This document shows positions 15,945-24,807 of a stretch of DNA of 64,000 bases, piece by piece. Numbering within the stretch: position 1 is the stretch's first letter; each line of letters begins with the position of its first letter. Location of the stretch: contig NZ_CP037895.1 of the NCBI RefSeq assembly GCF_004634385.1, forward strand, positions 434,001 to 498,000, written 5' to 3'. The notes beneath the pieces were generated by a model. That model ran no database searches. It saw only the letters and a list, made by a program, of their open reading frames with translations, and was not told the origin of the DNA. The position numbers and the translations under genes were made by a program. The stretch comes from Thermaerobacter sp. FW80. GTDB taxonomy: Bacteria > Bacillota > Sulfobacillia > Thermaerobacterales > Thermaerobacteraceae.

Positions 15945-16763
15945 CTACCACCGCGATAAGAGGAACATCACGGCCATCGCCCCCGCCATGGCGACGGCGA
16001 AGGCCCACTGCGCCTCGCCGCGGCGCCGGCGCGCCCCGGGCACCAACCGCCCCCCCGCCAGGCCCGCCAGGATCAGCCCCGCGGCGGCCGCACGCAGCAC
16101 CAGGGTCCACGCCACCCAGAGGGCATCGGCCGGCAGGCTCGCCGCGACCACCGGCGGCAACCCGGCCACCACACCCGCGGCCAGCAGCCGCCGCCGCGGT
16201 GGCCGCCGGCCTTCGGCCAGCAGCAGGCCGACGCCCCATCCCAGCGCCGCCCGCATGGCCGCCAGGGCCACCGCACGGCCCACGGCCAAGCCCCCGGTCT
16301 CCAGCGCCGCTCGTACGGTCCACGCCCCGGCGGCCCCGTCAAGGCCGAGGGCGATGGCCCACGTCCACCCGACGCGGCGCCCGACCCGCCCGCCTGGCCG
16401 CATCCAGCCCAGGTACGCCGGGATCAGAAAGGCGCCCAGGAAGGCGGCGTGCAACCAGGCCGCCGGCAGCCAACCCGGCCCGTCGAGGCCGAGCCCGAGC
16501 GTCGCCACGAGATTCGCCATCCACAGGTGGGTGAAGAATCCAGCGGCCAGGCCGCGACCGCCCGCGGCGCCGGCCGGCCCCGTGCGCGGCGTCGCCTGCG
16601 CGCCCGTTGGACCGGCCTGCCCGCCGGGGCGGCGGGGAGTCAGGCGGGAGAGGGAGAGGGCGAGGCCGACGGCCACGGGGAGGGCATGGAGGAGGGCGAC
16701 CCAAGCGACGGCCGCCAGGGGGGACCACCAGCTGCCCACCGGGACCTCGATCAATCGCGCCAC
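15945..16763 (-). CDS. Polytopic membrane protein, function unknown
   Basis: 272 residues with about seven to eight hydrophobic segments, starting at WWSPLAAVAWVALLHALPVA and ending with AMAGAMAVMFLLSRW. The GTG at 16763 has GCGAGG a few bases upstream. A Pro/Gly/Ala linker splits the first and second helices. No family motif is recognised. Confidence 0.65.
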   Translation of the reverse strand: MARLIEVPVGSWWSPLAAVAWVALLHALPVAVGLALSLSRLTPRRPGGQAGPTGAQATPRTGPAGAAGGRGLAAGFFTHLWMANLVATLGLGLDGPGWLPAAWLHAAFLGAFLIPAYLGWMRPGGRVGRRVGWTWAIALGLDGAAGAWTVRAALETGGLAVGRAVALAAMRAALGWGVGLLLAEGRRPPRRRLLAAGVVAGLPPVVAASLPADALWVAWTLVLRAAAAGLILAGLAGGRLVPGARRRRGEAQWAFAVAMAGAMAVMFLLSRW

Positions 16764-17079
16764 CGTCCTCGCCCGGCGACGGGGGCCGGGAGGCCACCGC
16801 CGCCGTCCGGCGACGCCCCGGCCGCCGGGGGCGGCGGCCGGGGACGCTCGCGCGCTCACGTTCGAACATGTTACCACAGGGCGGGCTCTGGGGCCGTGCC
16901 CGCCCCCCGGTCGGGGGTCCCGGCGGCGACCCGGGGACGGGCGACCCCTCCCGCCATCGCCGGGACGGCCCGCCTCCCATCCGCGGGTCCCGGACCTTGG
17001 CCGTCGGCTTCTGCCCCCCGGGGGCCATTGGTAGAATTCGCGGTGGAGGGGACCAATCGACGCCCGGAGGGGATGACCC
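16764..17079. other. Divergent gap
   Basis: It holds overlapping palindromes GTTCGAAC and AACATGTT near 16860-16872 and a weak TTCTGC-N17-TAGAAT box (17009-17037) facing the plus-strand gene. No gene is seen. Confidence 0.4.
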
Positions 17080-17520
17080 ATGCAGAACGTCTCGGCCCGC
17101 CTCGACGAGACCCTCTTCCGGCAAACCATCGAGGAGCTCGAGCGGCGCCGCGTCACCGGGACGGCCTTCGACCGCCTGGTCGACGACGCCCCCGAAGGCC
17201 AGATGGGACCGCGCATCGCCCGGCTGCGCGAGGCGCTGGAGGCCCGGTTCGGCCCGCCCCGGGTCGACGACGACGCCCAGCGGCCCAACTTCCGCTTCCT
17301 GTTCGAGCTGTCGCCCAACACGTCGTACGTGGAGCTCGGGACGGAGGACGGGCGCAGGGTCTACGTCGACTTCTTGACGACCCACCTCTTCATGCGCTCG
17401 ATCACGCCGAGCAAGGAGACGTGCCGGGCCCTCTGGCTGCCGGCCTACGTGCAGGACGCCATCGCCGAGCTCAAGCGGATCGCCCTCGAGGCCGGGGCGC
17501 TGGACCGGCCCGCTGCCTGA
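17080..17520 (+). CDS. Hypothetical small protein
   Basis: 146 residues, soluble, charged N-terminal helix (LDETLFRQTIEELERRR), then a beta-rich middle (FRFLFELSPNTSYVELGTEDGRRVYVDFL) and a C-terminal helix. GGAGGGGATGACCC precedes the ATG. Codon use looks typical of the host. Family not recognised. Confidence 0.75.
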   Translation: MQNVSARLDETLFRQTIEELERRRVTGTAFDRLVDDAPEGQMGPRIARLREALEARFGPPRVDDDAQRPNFRFLFELSPNTSYVELGTEDGRRVYVDFLTTHLFMRSITPSKETCRALWLPAYVQDAIAELKRIALEAGALDRPAA

Positions 17521-17941
17521 ACGCCTCCGGCCCCGGGAGCGCGGGCGGGGCCGGAAGCGTCCCGGCCCCCCACACCCCCGGACGAACCCGGCCGGCCGCC
17601 GGCGGCTCCCGCGTCGGGCAGGGAGTCGGGCAGGGAATCGCCGCCCCTCCCGGGCCGCGAACGCGATGGGCACCTGCCCGCCGCTTGCGGACTCGCTCCG
17701 CCATCCCTGTCGGCGTAGCGCTCCCGGTCCGCGGACTCGATGGGCACCCGATCGCCGTGGACGACCCGTTGCTGGAAGCCGGGCATCGCCGTCGCCGTCC
17801 CCACCCCGGTGGTGGACATCGCCGACGGGGCGCGCCGGTAGCCGGGCGCAAGCCCCACCGCCCCTCCCCCGCGGCGGCCGGGCGCCGTGCCCGCCCCTCC
17901 CGCGCGAGCGGTGGGAGGCGCCACGAGGAGGCGGACGCACC
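17521..17941. other. Gap between hypothetical gene and ccdA
   Basis: GC-rich DNA containing one GGACGAACC word at 17580 in a region with no gene. Nothing else is supported. Confidence 0.4.
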
Positions 17942-18787
17942 ATGACGGGCGCCGAATCGCCGTTGGCGGCTCAGGTCACGGTGGGCATCGCCCTGCTGGC
18001 GGGGATGGCCTACTTCTTCTCCCCGTGCGTCTGGCCGCTCTACCCGGCCTACCTGGCCTGGCTGGGCGGCACGGGTCCGGCCCCCGCCGGCCTCGACGTC
18101 CCCGGCGCCCCCCCACCGGCGGACGAACCCGGCCCGCGGGGTCCCCGGCCCGGGGCGGGCCGGGGACCCCGCGCCGGCGGCGGCCACCGGCGGTGGGCCT
18201 GGTCCCGGCGCCTCGCCGGCGCGGCGGGCTTCGTCGTCGGCCTCGGCCTCGTCTTCATGGCCCTGGGGGCCAGCCTCTCGGCCTTGGGCGCGCTGCTGGT
18301 GGCCTACCGTACCACGCTGGAGCGGGTCGCTGGCGTCCTCATCGCCACCTTCGGGCTGCAGATGCTGGGGATCCTGCGCTGGAGGTGGCTGCAGCGGGAG
18401 TGGCGCGTCGGCTGGGCAGCGCCCCGCGGCGCGGGAGGGTTCCTGCCGGGCGTGCTGATGGGCGCCGCCTTCGGCATGGGCTGGACGCCCTGCGTCGGCC
18501 CCGTGCTGGGGTCGATCCTGCTGCTGGCGAGCTCCACCGCCACCGTCTGGCAGGGCGTGCTGCTGCTGGCCGCCTTCACCGTCGGGTTCGCGGTGCCCTT
18601 CCTCTCCCTGGCCGTGCTGCTCGATCGCCTGGAGCCCGGCTGGCTGCGCCGGGGCGGTGCCGCCCTGCCGTGGATCGAACGGGCCAGCGGCGCCGCCCTG
18701 GTGGTGCTGGGGGTGCTGGTGTTCACCGGGCAGCTGGCCCGTCTCTCCTCGTGGCTCTGGTACACCGTGGCTCCCTGGGGCGGATGA
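17942..18787 (+). CDS. ccdA: CcdA/DsbD-type thiol-disulfide transporter
   Basis: Moves reducing equivalents across the membrane for cytochrome c maturation. Six or so membrane helices, with a Cys in the first helix (YFFSPCVWPLYPAYL) and one in the symmetric position (GMGWTPCVGPVLGSI), the redox pair of the family. A charged Pro/Gly linker (residues about 45-85) sits after helix 1; it carries a GGACGAACC word. GAGGAGG precedes the ATG. Length 281 is longer than the usual 230-240 because of the linker. It works with the CcmF/CcmH proteins encoded at 41.7-44.6 kb. Confidence 0.88.
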   Translation: MTGAESPLAAQVTVGIALLAGMAYFFSPCVWPLYPAYLAWLGGTGPAPAGLDVPGAPPPADEPGPRGPRPGAGRGPRAGGGHRRWAWSRRLAGAAGFVVGLGLVFMALGASLSALGALLVAYRTTLERVAGVLIATFGLQMLGILRWRWLQREWRVGWAAPRGAGGFLPGVLMGAAFGMGWTPCVGPVLGSILLLASSTATVWQGVLLLAAFTVGFAVPFLSLAVLLDRLEPGWLRRGGAALPWIERASGAALVVLGVLVFTGQLARLSSWLWYTVAPWGG

Positions 18788-19075
18788 CCGCAGCCGATCC
18801 CGATCCTGCGCCCCCGAAACCGCCTCGCAGGCGGCCGTGGCCCGACCGCTTCGCGGTCACCGCTGTTCCGACCGCCTCCCTGGCGCCCGGGGCCCGCTGG
18901 CGCGGCGGTCCGTATCCCGACGACACGCGAAACGGGCCTTGCCGCCGCCCGCCCGGAGGTCGGGTCGATGGTCGCCAAGGCCCGCAGCCCCTTTTCGATC
19001 CCACGTTCCTTCCGCCGATCGATACCGGTGGAACACCGCCCGCCGTCCCGGCGGGACGGACGGGGGAGGCACGGC

Positions 19076-19399
19076 TCAGACCCGGGGCGCCGGCTGGAAG
19101 GCGTCGGCCCGGCCGGCCGGCCAGTTGGCCGTCCCGTAGGCGGGGGCCGGCGCACCGCGGGTCACGTCCGCGGGGGGCAGGGTCCCGCCCCGCTGCGCCA
19201 GCTGCTGCTCGGCCAGGGCGATCATGCGCCGGACCATGTGGCCGCCCACGGCACCCGTCAGCCGGGTGGGCATGTCACCCCAGTACCCGTCGGGAGGAAT
19301 CTGGATGCCCAGCTCCCGCGCCACCTCGTACTTGAACTGGTCCAGGGCCCGCGCAGCCCCCGGGACCAGATGCCGGTTGCCCTGCTGCCCACGAGCCAA
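19076..19399 (-). CDS. Alpha/beta-type small acid-soluble spore protein
   Basis: Binds and protects DNA in the dormant spore. The core ALDQFKYEVARELGI and the motif TRLTGAVGGHMVRRMIALAE match the SASP family, including the Glu-Leu-Gly-type germination protease region. It starts at TTG (19399) with GGAGGTGA upstream. The tail of about 35 residues is longer than usual. It marks the organism as a spore former and would be expressed from a forespore sigma promoter; a CATATTA box lies upstream near 19455. Confidence 0.9.
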   Translation of the reverse strand: MARGQQGNRHLVPGAARALDQFKYEVARELGIQIPPDGYWGDMPTRLTGAVGGHMVRRMIALAEQQLAQRGGTLPPADVTRGAPAPAYGTANWPAGRADAFQPAPRV

Positions 19400-19488
19400 G
19401 GCCTGTCACCTCCTCCCGAGGCCCGTGTCCTTTTGCCGAGGCTGGCAGTCGTAATATGATCCGTCGCGCGGGACCTCACGCCGGCAAG

Positions 19489-19644
19489 TCATGGCAGGCG
19501 CCCTGGCCCCGCCTGCCGACCGGCCAGCCAGCGGCAAAAGTCGGCCAGGTCGTGGCGGTACTCGAGGAGGCTTGCGGTTTGCATGCCCCGCTCGACCCGC
19601 TTCGTCTCCAAGTGCTGTTCAGCCCTCTCGGGGAGAAGGCTCAC
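19489..19644 (-). CDS. Possible 51-residue protein downstream of vapC
   Basis: GTG start with GGAGG about 10 bases upstream. The product reads like a real small helical protein (ERAEQHLETKRVERG, then LLEYRHDLADFCRWLAG). It could equally be the remnant of a larger gene. No family recognised. Confidence 0.35.
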   Translation of the reverse strand: MSLLPERAEQHLETKRVERGMQTASLLEYRHDLADFCRWLAGRQAGPGRLP

Positions 19645-19678
19645 AGGAAAAGAGCCTCCGTTCGCCCGGATCGGCAGA

Positions 19679-20104
19679 TCAGACGATTTCGTCCGGTGTG
19701 GCGGCCTTGGCGCCCAATGCGAGGATGTCGTCCGCGTCCACGGTGCAGACGGCCCCGCCCTGATCCTCCGCCAGGGCCGCCAGCAGGCAGTCGACGAAGG
19801 CCTTGTCGGAGCGCATCCAGAAGGTGACGGCCTGCTCGAGGGCCTCCTGAGGGTGCACGGTACGCACTCCCGGGGCGCTGAGGATGAGCAGTAGGTACTC
19901 GGCCGTTTCGTGGCGGGACCATCCAAAGCGCCGGGTCAGCACGTAGGCGACCTCGTGGAGCACCGTCGCATCGACCCAACCTTCGATCGTGCCCGCTTCG
20001 AGCGCGGCGAGCACCTTCCGGCAGGCCTCGCTGTGGGCATCCCGCAGCTGGGCGTGGATGAAGATGTTGCTGTCGAGCCAGACCGCTCCTGGTCGGCTAG
20101 GCAT
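19679..20104 (-). CDS. vapC: VapC-like PIN-domain toxin
   Basis: Putative Mg-dependent RNase of a type II toxin-antitoxin pair. Acidic residues of the PIN site: the first Asp in VWLDSNIFIHA, Glu in HEVAYVL, Asp in SDKAFVDCLLAALA and the last pair in CTVDADDIL. 141 residues is normal. Its ATG overlaps the end of the antitoxin gene by 8 bases. Confidence 0.87.
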   Translation of the reverse strand: MPSRPGAVWLDSNIFIHAQLRDAHSEACRKVLAALEAGTIEGWVDATVLHEVAYVLTRRFGWSRHETAEYLLLILSAPGVRTVHPQEALEQAVTFWMRSDKAFVDCLLAALAEDQGGAVCTVDADDILALGAKAATPDEIV

Positions 20105-20432
20105 CGCGTGTTACGGCCACCTCGCGACGGGCGCCATTGCTGCGGTTTTGCGGGGTCTCGATGGCCTCGGCGGCCAGCGCGCGCTCCATCTCCTCCCGGG
20201 CCGAGCGCATGTCGAACCCCGCGGCGTCGACCCGCGGGAAGTCCAGCAGGGACCGTCGCGAGAGCACGCGCACCTCAAAGTGTCCCGGGCCCCGCTCTTC
20301 CAGAAGCAGGACATCCCCAGGCTTGATGCCCACCGCCTTGCGGAAGGCTGCGGGGAGCGTCAGCTGGCCTCGGCCCTGCACCCGTACGACCGCCACGGCT
20401 CGCCGCCCCCTTTTCATCCTTGTCGCCGCCAT
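20097..20432 (-). CDS. vapB: AbrB/SpoVT-type antitoxin paired with VapC
   Basis: The swapped-hairpin DNA-binding domain is clear: VRVQGRGQLTLPAAFRKAVGIKPGDVLLL. The C-terminal half (SAREEMERALAAEAIE) would wrap the toxin. GGAGGGTGG lies before the ATG at 20432. Such pairs usually repress their own promoter. Confidence 0.85.
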   Translation of the reverse strand: MAATRMKRGRRAVAVVRVQGRGQLTLPAAFRKAVGIKPGDVLLLEERGPGHFEVRVLSRRSLLDFPRVDAAGFDMRSAREEMERALAAEAIETPQNRSNGARREVAVTRDA

Positions 20433-20809
20433 TGTACCACCCTCCAGGGTGACTGCAATAGAACGGTTCAACATCGAGTATGCACATTTGCTGCAAAAAG
20501 ATTCTCCCACAGCAGGCGGGTCAGCTCCCGGTCGGCCCAGTGGGCGAGCCACCGGCGGGACCGGTCCCGGTCGAAGCCGGCCAGGTCCGCGCCGGTACGC
20601 AGCGGGCCTTGCGGTTTGCAGGCCCTAAAGCACGACAAACTCCCTTATGCCATGTTCCAGTGGCGGGTGTGCACGCGAGGACAGCGGGGGGTCGCCCGGA
20701 AGCTCTTGGCCCAGGCGAAGGACTCGGGGCTTCCCGGAGCTCTTGGCCCAGGCGAAGGACTCGGGGCTTCGCGGTTCAAGGGCGGCCACAGCGATCCTGC
20801 CGTGCTCTG
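20433..20809. other. Gap upstream of vapB, with possible small ORF
   Basis: A 56-codon minus-strand frame (20468-20638, TTG start) has coding-like composition (GADLAGFDRDRSRRWLAHWA, then RELTRLLWENLF) but no ribosome site. It may be a gene remnant. A 37-base tandem duplication follows at 20698-20771. Confidence 0.35.
20698..20771. repeat. 37-base tandem duplication
   Basis: Two head-to-tail copies of a unit containing CTCTTGGCCCAGGCGAAGGA differ at only two or three positions, which suggests recent slippage or unequal exchange. Confidence 0.75.
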
Positions 20810-21115
20810 CTAGGCTGAATGACCGTCCTCGTCCGCGCGTCCGCGCCCGTCGTCGGCCTCCCGGCGCGTCGCGTCCGCGCCCCCGGCGGAACGGCCGGGT
20901 TCGTCCCCCCCGGTGAGGACGTTCTCCGCCGCCGTGAAGGTGTCGCCGCCCAGGGTGGGGCGCCGGGGGTTCACGGGACGGCCGGGCACCGGACGCGGGC
21001 GCGACGGGACGTCGGTGGGCAGACCCGCCCGGGTGCCCGCGCGGTTGATGGCCCAGAGGGCGAGGACCCCGACGACCAGCAACCCGAGGATCAGGAGCAC
21101 GCCGGCGTTCTCCAT
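20810..21115 (-). CDS. Small single-pass membrane protein
   Basis: 101 residues: MENAGVLLILGLLVVGVLAL is a single membrane helix with its N-terminus probably outside, followed by a polar, disordered tail carrying a GGTTCGTCC word. GGAGG precedes the ATG at 21115. Function unknown. Confidence 0.6.
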   Translation of the reverse strand: MENAGVLLILGLLVVGVLALWAINRAGTRAGLPTDVPSRPRPVPGRPVNPRRPTLGGDTFTAAENVLTGGDEPGRSAGGADATRREADDGRGRADEDGHSA

Positions 21116-21230
21116 GGCACGGCCTCCTCCGTCGCGGTTGTCCGCGGAGAGCATGCCCCGGTGGGCCGGGGGGAATGTGCCATAATGTCCCCGGAGCTCC
21201 GCACCACGGGGAAGACGGCGACGAAGGGGG

Positions 21231-22142
21231 ATGGAGCCCTTGGAAGTGGGCATCCTCGGCGTCCCCATGGACCTCGGGAGCAGCCGCCGGGGAACCGACA
21301 TGGGGCCCAGCGCCATCCGCTACGCGCGGCTGACCGACGCGCTGCGCCAGGTGGGGCATCGGGTGCGCGATCTGGGCAACCTGGAGGTCCCGGTGGCCGA
21401 GAGCCTGGATGCGGGCAACCCGCGCCTCAAGCACATCGAGGCCATCGAGCCGGTGTGGCGGCTCCTGGCCGACCGGGTGGCGCGCCTGGCGGGGGAGGGG
21501 CGGGTGCCGCTGGTGCTGGGCGGCGACCACAGCCTGGCCGTGGGGACCATCGGCGGGCTGCTGGCCGCCGGCTGGGACGACCTGGGGGTGCTCTGGTTCG
21601 ACGCCCACGCCGACTTCAACGACCCGGCCACCACCCCGTCGGGGAACGTCCACGGGATGCCGGTTGCGTGCATCGTCGGCCATGGGACGCCCGAGCTGCT
21701 GGCCCACACCCGCTGGCTGCCGCGGTACCTGCCCGCCCGGCGCCTAGTGATGATCGGCCTGCGGGACGTCGACCCGGGCGAACGGGAGAAGCTGCGCCGG
21801 AGCGGCATCGTCACCTACACCATGCAGCAGATCGACGAGCTGGGGATCGCGGAGGTCACCCGCCGCGCCCTCCAGCACCTGGACGGCGAAGGGGTGCGGC
21901 GGCTGTACGTCAGCTTCGACGTGGACGTGGTCGACCCCGACGTGGCGCCGGGGGTGGGCACGCCGGTGGTCGGCGGGCTGACCTACCGCGAGTCCCACCT
22001 GGCCATGGAGATCGTGGCGGAGAGCGGCCTGCTGGCCGGCATGGAGGTCGTCGAGGTCAACCCGATCCGCGACGTGCTGAACCGCACCGCCGAGGTGGCG
22101 GTGGCCCTGATCGCCTCAGCCTTCGGCAAGCGCATCCTCTGA
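21231..22142 (+). CDS. rocF: Arginase
   Basis: Hydrolyses arginine to ornithine and urea with a binuclear Mn centre. The metal motifs are complete: [34 protein letters not shown]. The N-terminal [20 protein letters not shown] is the arginase rather than agmatinase form. Length of 303 residues is standard. The ATG at 21231 follows a GGGGG run; a TTG four codons in is an alternative. Confidence 0.93.
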   Translation: MEPLEVGILGVPMDLGSSRRGTDMGPSAIRYARLTDALRQVGHRVRDLGNLEVPVAESLDAGNPRLKHIEAIEPVWRLLADRVARLAGEGRVPLVLGGDHSLAVGTIGGLLAAGWDDLGVLWFDAHADFNDPATTPSGNVHGMPVACIVGHGTPELLAHTRWLPRYLPARRLVMIGLRDVDPGEREKLRRSGIVTYTMQQIDELGIAEVTRRALQHLDGEGVRRLYVSFDVDVVDPDVAPGVGTPVVGGLTYRESHLAMEIVAESGLLAGMEVVEVNPIRDVLNRTAEVAVALIASAFGKRIL

Positions 22143-22521
22143 GCCCGCCCTCCGACCGATCCATCCCGCCCGATCCCCGGGAAGTGGTAGAGTAGGGCAT
22201 GGAGCGTGACCGGGGTGGACGGGCCTGCTGCACGCGGTGCGCGCGACCCGGTCCCGGTGTCCCGTGAGATCCCCGGTGCCCCGTCCGATGCGGGCAGCCC
22301 CGCGCCAGGAGCCGGGGGGCGGCTCTGGCTGGCCGGCGCACGGCCCTGCCCGGATCCCGACGCCCCAAGGGCAGCCCGGATCCCCGGGGGCGGGTGGGGC
22401 AGGGTCCCGGTCGGGGACCGAACCGGCCGGCGGCCAGGTCCCGGGACACCGCGCACCGGCGACGGGCCGTCGTCGCGGCCCGGCCGCGGTCCGAGCCCCG
22501 GGAAGGCGAGGGGGGTCTACG
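22143..22521. other. Gap between arginase and SelW genes
   Basis: GC-rich DNA with no supported gene or terminator. Confidence 0.4.
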
Positions 22522-22767
22522 GTGGACGAACGCATCCCGGTGCGCATCGAGTACTGCACGTCGTGAGGGTACCTGCCGCGAGCCGCCCGTGTGGCGGAAG
22601 AGATCCTCGCCGCGTACCCGGATCGCGTGGCCTCGGTGACGCTGGTCCCCTCGTCGGGCGGCCGGTTCATCGTCACCGCCGGGGATCGGGAGGTCTTCAA
22701 CAAGGCGGAGACGGGCCGGTTCCCCGAGGAGGGCGAGATCAGGCGGCGGATGGCGGAGATGTGGTAG
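22522..22767 (+). CDS. SelW/Rdx-family selenoprotein with in-frame TGA as Sec
   Basis: Small thioredoxin-fold redox protein. From a GTG at 22522 the frame gives VRIEYCTS, then TGA (22564-22566), then GYLPRAARVAEEILAAYPDR and on through VPSSGGRFIV to a TAG at 22765. The family motif is CXXC or CXXU followed by a hydrophobic-Arg-Ala segment, so the TGA lies exactly at the Sec position. Reading it as Sec gives 81 residues, typical for Rdx proteins. G-rich DNA precedes the start. A normal gene caller would miss it because each half looks like noise. Confidence 0.85.
22583..22597 (+). promoter_or_regulatory. Candidate bacterial SECIS hairpin
   Basis: CCGCC-CGUGU-GGCGG forms a small stem with a GU in the apical loop, beginning 16 bases after the TGA inside the coding frame. 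This distance and loop fit bacterial SECIS elements bound by SelB. The stem is short, so the call is tentative. Confidence 0.5.
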
Positions 22768-22805
22768 GGCAGGGTAGCCATCGCCCGACAGGCGATGGGG
22801 CGCGG

Positions 22806-22900
22806 GCAGGGGTTGCCCTCCCCGGCAGGCGACGGGACCCGGGCAGGGCAACCCCTGCTCCGCAGGCGACGGGGCCGGCATCGCCGGCCCCGTCGCCTGC
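22806..22900. repeat. Nested palindromes (REP-like)
   Basis: A perfect 18-base inverted repeat (GCAGGCGACGGGGCCGGC, loop ATC, 22862-22900) lies next to a perfect 14-base inverted repeat (22806-22819 with 22845-22858). The word GGCAGGCGACGGG recurs in both. There is no T tract, so this is not a clean intrinsic terminator. Confidence 0.75.
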
Positions 22901-22959
22901 CGGGCAACCGGGCGATCCGCCGCGTGCCAGCGAGCCGCCCCATGACGGCGGGCCGCGGC

Positions 22960-23087
22960 CGCAGCGGACCGGCCCGGGCGGGCCGAGTCGCCGCAGCGGA
23001 CCAGCCCGGCCGGATCGCAATCCCGCAGCGGACCAGTCCGGCCGGATCGCGCCGCCGCAGCGAACCAGCCCGGGCGGCCCGCGCCGC
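22960..23087. repeat. Four tandem 32-base units
   Basis: Units begin CGCAGCGGACC and differ at a few positions each. No coding frame is supported across them. Confidence 0.75.
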
Positions 23088-23253
23088 CATGGCGGACCCG
23101 ACCGCGCGGGCCGCATGAGCCCGCGCGTTTACGACGGCCGACGGCCGGGCTGGCGTCCGCCGCCCACCTCGCCGGCGGACGCCGGCCCGCGGGATCCGGT
23201 GGGGGCGCACTCCCTGCCGCGGCGACCCCTGCCCAGCGGCCGCGGACGGCACC

Positions 23254-23343
23254 GGCCACGGCCGGCCCTGGGCCTGCGCCCGCTGGCCACCCCTCGGGGC
23301 CGGGGTTCGGGCCAGGCGAGGCCACGGCCGGCCCTGGGCCTGC
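23254..23343. repeat. 24-base direct repeat, two copies
   Basis: GGCCACGGCCGGCCCTGGGC plus four bases occurs at 23254 and 23320. Together with the repeats above it fills the gap 22768-23403, where no gene is seen. Confidence 0.6.
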
Positions 23344-23403
23344 CCGCGTCCGCAACACCGCCGCCTCCTTCCGCCGGCCCGTCGCATCCCGGGCGCCCGC
23401 GCC

Positions 23404-24807
23404 TCAGTCCGGGCGCTCCGCGGCCCCGGCGCCGGCGCCCCGCGGCCCCCCCTCGCCCCGCCCTGCCACCGCCGCCAGGACCCGGCGGTCGAGGGAGGCC
23501 ATGGCCAGCCGCTCCAGGTCCGCGAGCCGAACCCAGGTGATGGTCTCCGCCGCCCACTCCGCGGTCGCCGCGGCGCACGCCCGCAACGGCCGCGCCGGCG
23601 CCGGCGACGGCGACGGCTCCCCCCCTTCGCCCGCGGAACCCCACGGGGCGAGGCCCTCGGCCACCGCCGCCCCGTCGGACCCCGTCGGCACCCGGGGCGG
23701 AGCCGGTTCGTGCGCGGTGGAGGGGTCCCCCGCCGCCGGCCGGCCAGCCGGCCGCGACGCCCCGCACCCACCCTGGGGCCGGCCCCGCCCACCCGCCGGT
23801 CCGCCGGCTGGCCCATCGGGGCGTTCCCCGGCGTCGTCCGCCAGGAACAGGCGCCAGTGCCACCGTCGATGGCTGAAGTCCCACCGTCCCTGGAGGGTCT
23901 CGCGCCGCCAACGCAGCGGTCGTCCCACGGCCGCCTCCAGGGCCGCCGCCAGCCGGTCCCGGGCCTCGAGCCACCCCTCCCCGTCGCGCCGGCGCGTGTA
24001 CGGGAGCGCCCACAGCCCGGCGAGCAACCCCTCCTGCGGCCGCCGCACCACCGCCACCCGCCCGTTCACCCGGCACCAGGCGATGGCCACGTCCTCCTCC
24101 ACCCAGCGGCCGGAGCGCCGCCGCACCGGCCAGGCCTCGGGGTCGCCGGTGCGCGCGGCGACGCACAGCTCCGCCAGCGGGCAGTCGCCGCAGCCGGGCC
24201 GCCGGGGGCGGCACACCGTGGCGCCCAGCTCCATCACCGCCTGGTTTAGCGCCCCGGGCCGCGGCCCGTCCACCAGGCGCCGCGCCAGGTCGTGCAACCG
24301 CCGCCGCCCGGCCGCCTGGTCGGCCGGTTCGTCCACCCCGAACACCCGGGCGAGGACCCGCTGGGCGTTGCCGTCGACGGCGGGCACGGGCAGGTCGAAG
24401 GCGATGCTCAGGACCGCGCCGGCGGTGTAGTCGCCGACCCCGGGCAGCGCTCGGACGGCTTCGGGATCCGGAGGAACCTGCCCGCCGTAACGCTCCACCA
24501 GGACGCGGGCCGCCTGGTGCAGCTGGCGGGCCCTGCGGTAGTAGCCCAGCCCCTGCCAGAGGCGGAGCACCTCGTCCTCGGAGGCCGCCGCCAGATGGGA
24601 GGCCGACGGGAATCGCTGGAGAAAGCGAACGTAGTATGGCAGGACCGTCTCCACCCGGGTCTGCTGGAGCATGACCTCCGACACCAGCACGGCGTAGGGA
24701 TCCCGGGTGCGCCGCCAGGGAAGATCTCGGCGGTGACGGTCATACCAATGGATCAGCCGGGAGCGGACCGCCTCCAGGTCCGGTCCCCGCATTGGAGCGT
24801 CGTTCAT
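23404..24807 (-). CDS. mutY: A/G-specific adenine DNA glycosylase
   Basis: Removes adenine mispaired with 8-oxoguanine. The helix-hairpin-helix LPGVGDYTAGAVLSIAF ends with the catalytic-region Asp (VPAVDGNAQRVL). The 4Fe-4S cluster is C-X6-C-X2-C-X5-C (CRPRRPGCGDCPLAELC). The C-terminal NUDIX-like domain that recognises oxoG (WDFSHRRWHWRLFL) is split by a Pro/Gly-rich insert of about 90 residues. The ATG at 24807 shares its CATG with the start of lepB on the other strand; an ATG at 24792 is an alternative. No good ribosome site is visible for either. Confidence 0.9.
   Translation of the reverse strand: MNDAPMRGPDLEAVRSRLIHWYDRHRRDLPWRRTRDPYAVLVSEVMLQQTRVETVLPYYVRFLQRFPSASHLAAASEDEVLRLWQGLGYYRRARQLHQAARVLVERYGGQVPPDPEAVRALPGVGDYTAGAVLSIAFDLPVPAVDGNAQRVLARVFGVDEPADQAAGRRRLHDLARRLVDGPRPGALNQAVMELGATVCRPRRPGCGDCPLAELCVAARTGDPEAWPVRRRSGRWVEEDVAIAWCRVNGRVAVVRRPQEGLLAGLWALPYTRRRDGEGWLEARDRLAAALEAAVGRPLRWRRETLQGRWDFSHRRWHWRLFLADDAGERPDGPAGGPAGGRGRPQGGCGASRPAGRPAAGDPSTAHEPAPPRVPTGSDGAAVAEGLAPWGSAGEGGEPSPSPAPARPLRACAAATAEWAAETITWVRLADLERLAMASLDRRVLAAVAGRGEGGPRGAGAGAAERPD

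Noticed and set aside
22806-23087. CRISPR array
   Set aside because: Units are contiguous or palindromic without unique spacers of constant length, and no cas gene is present.
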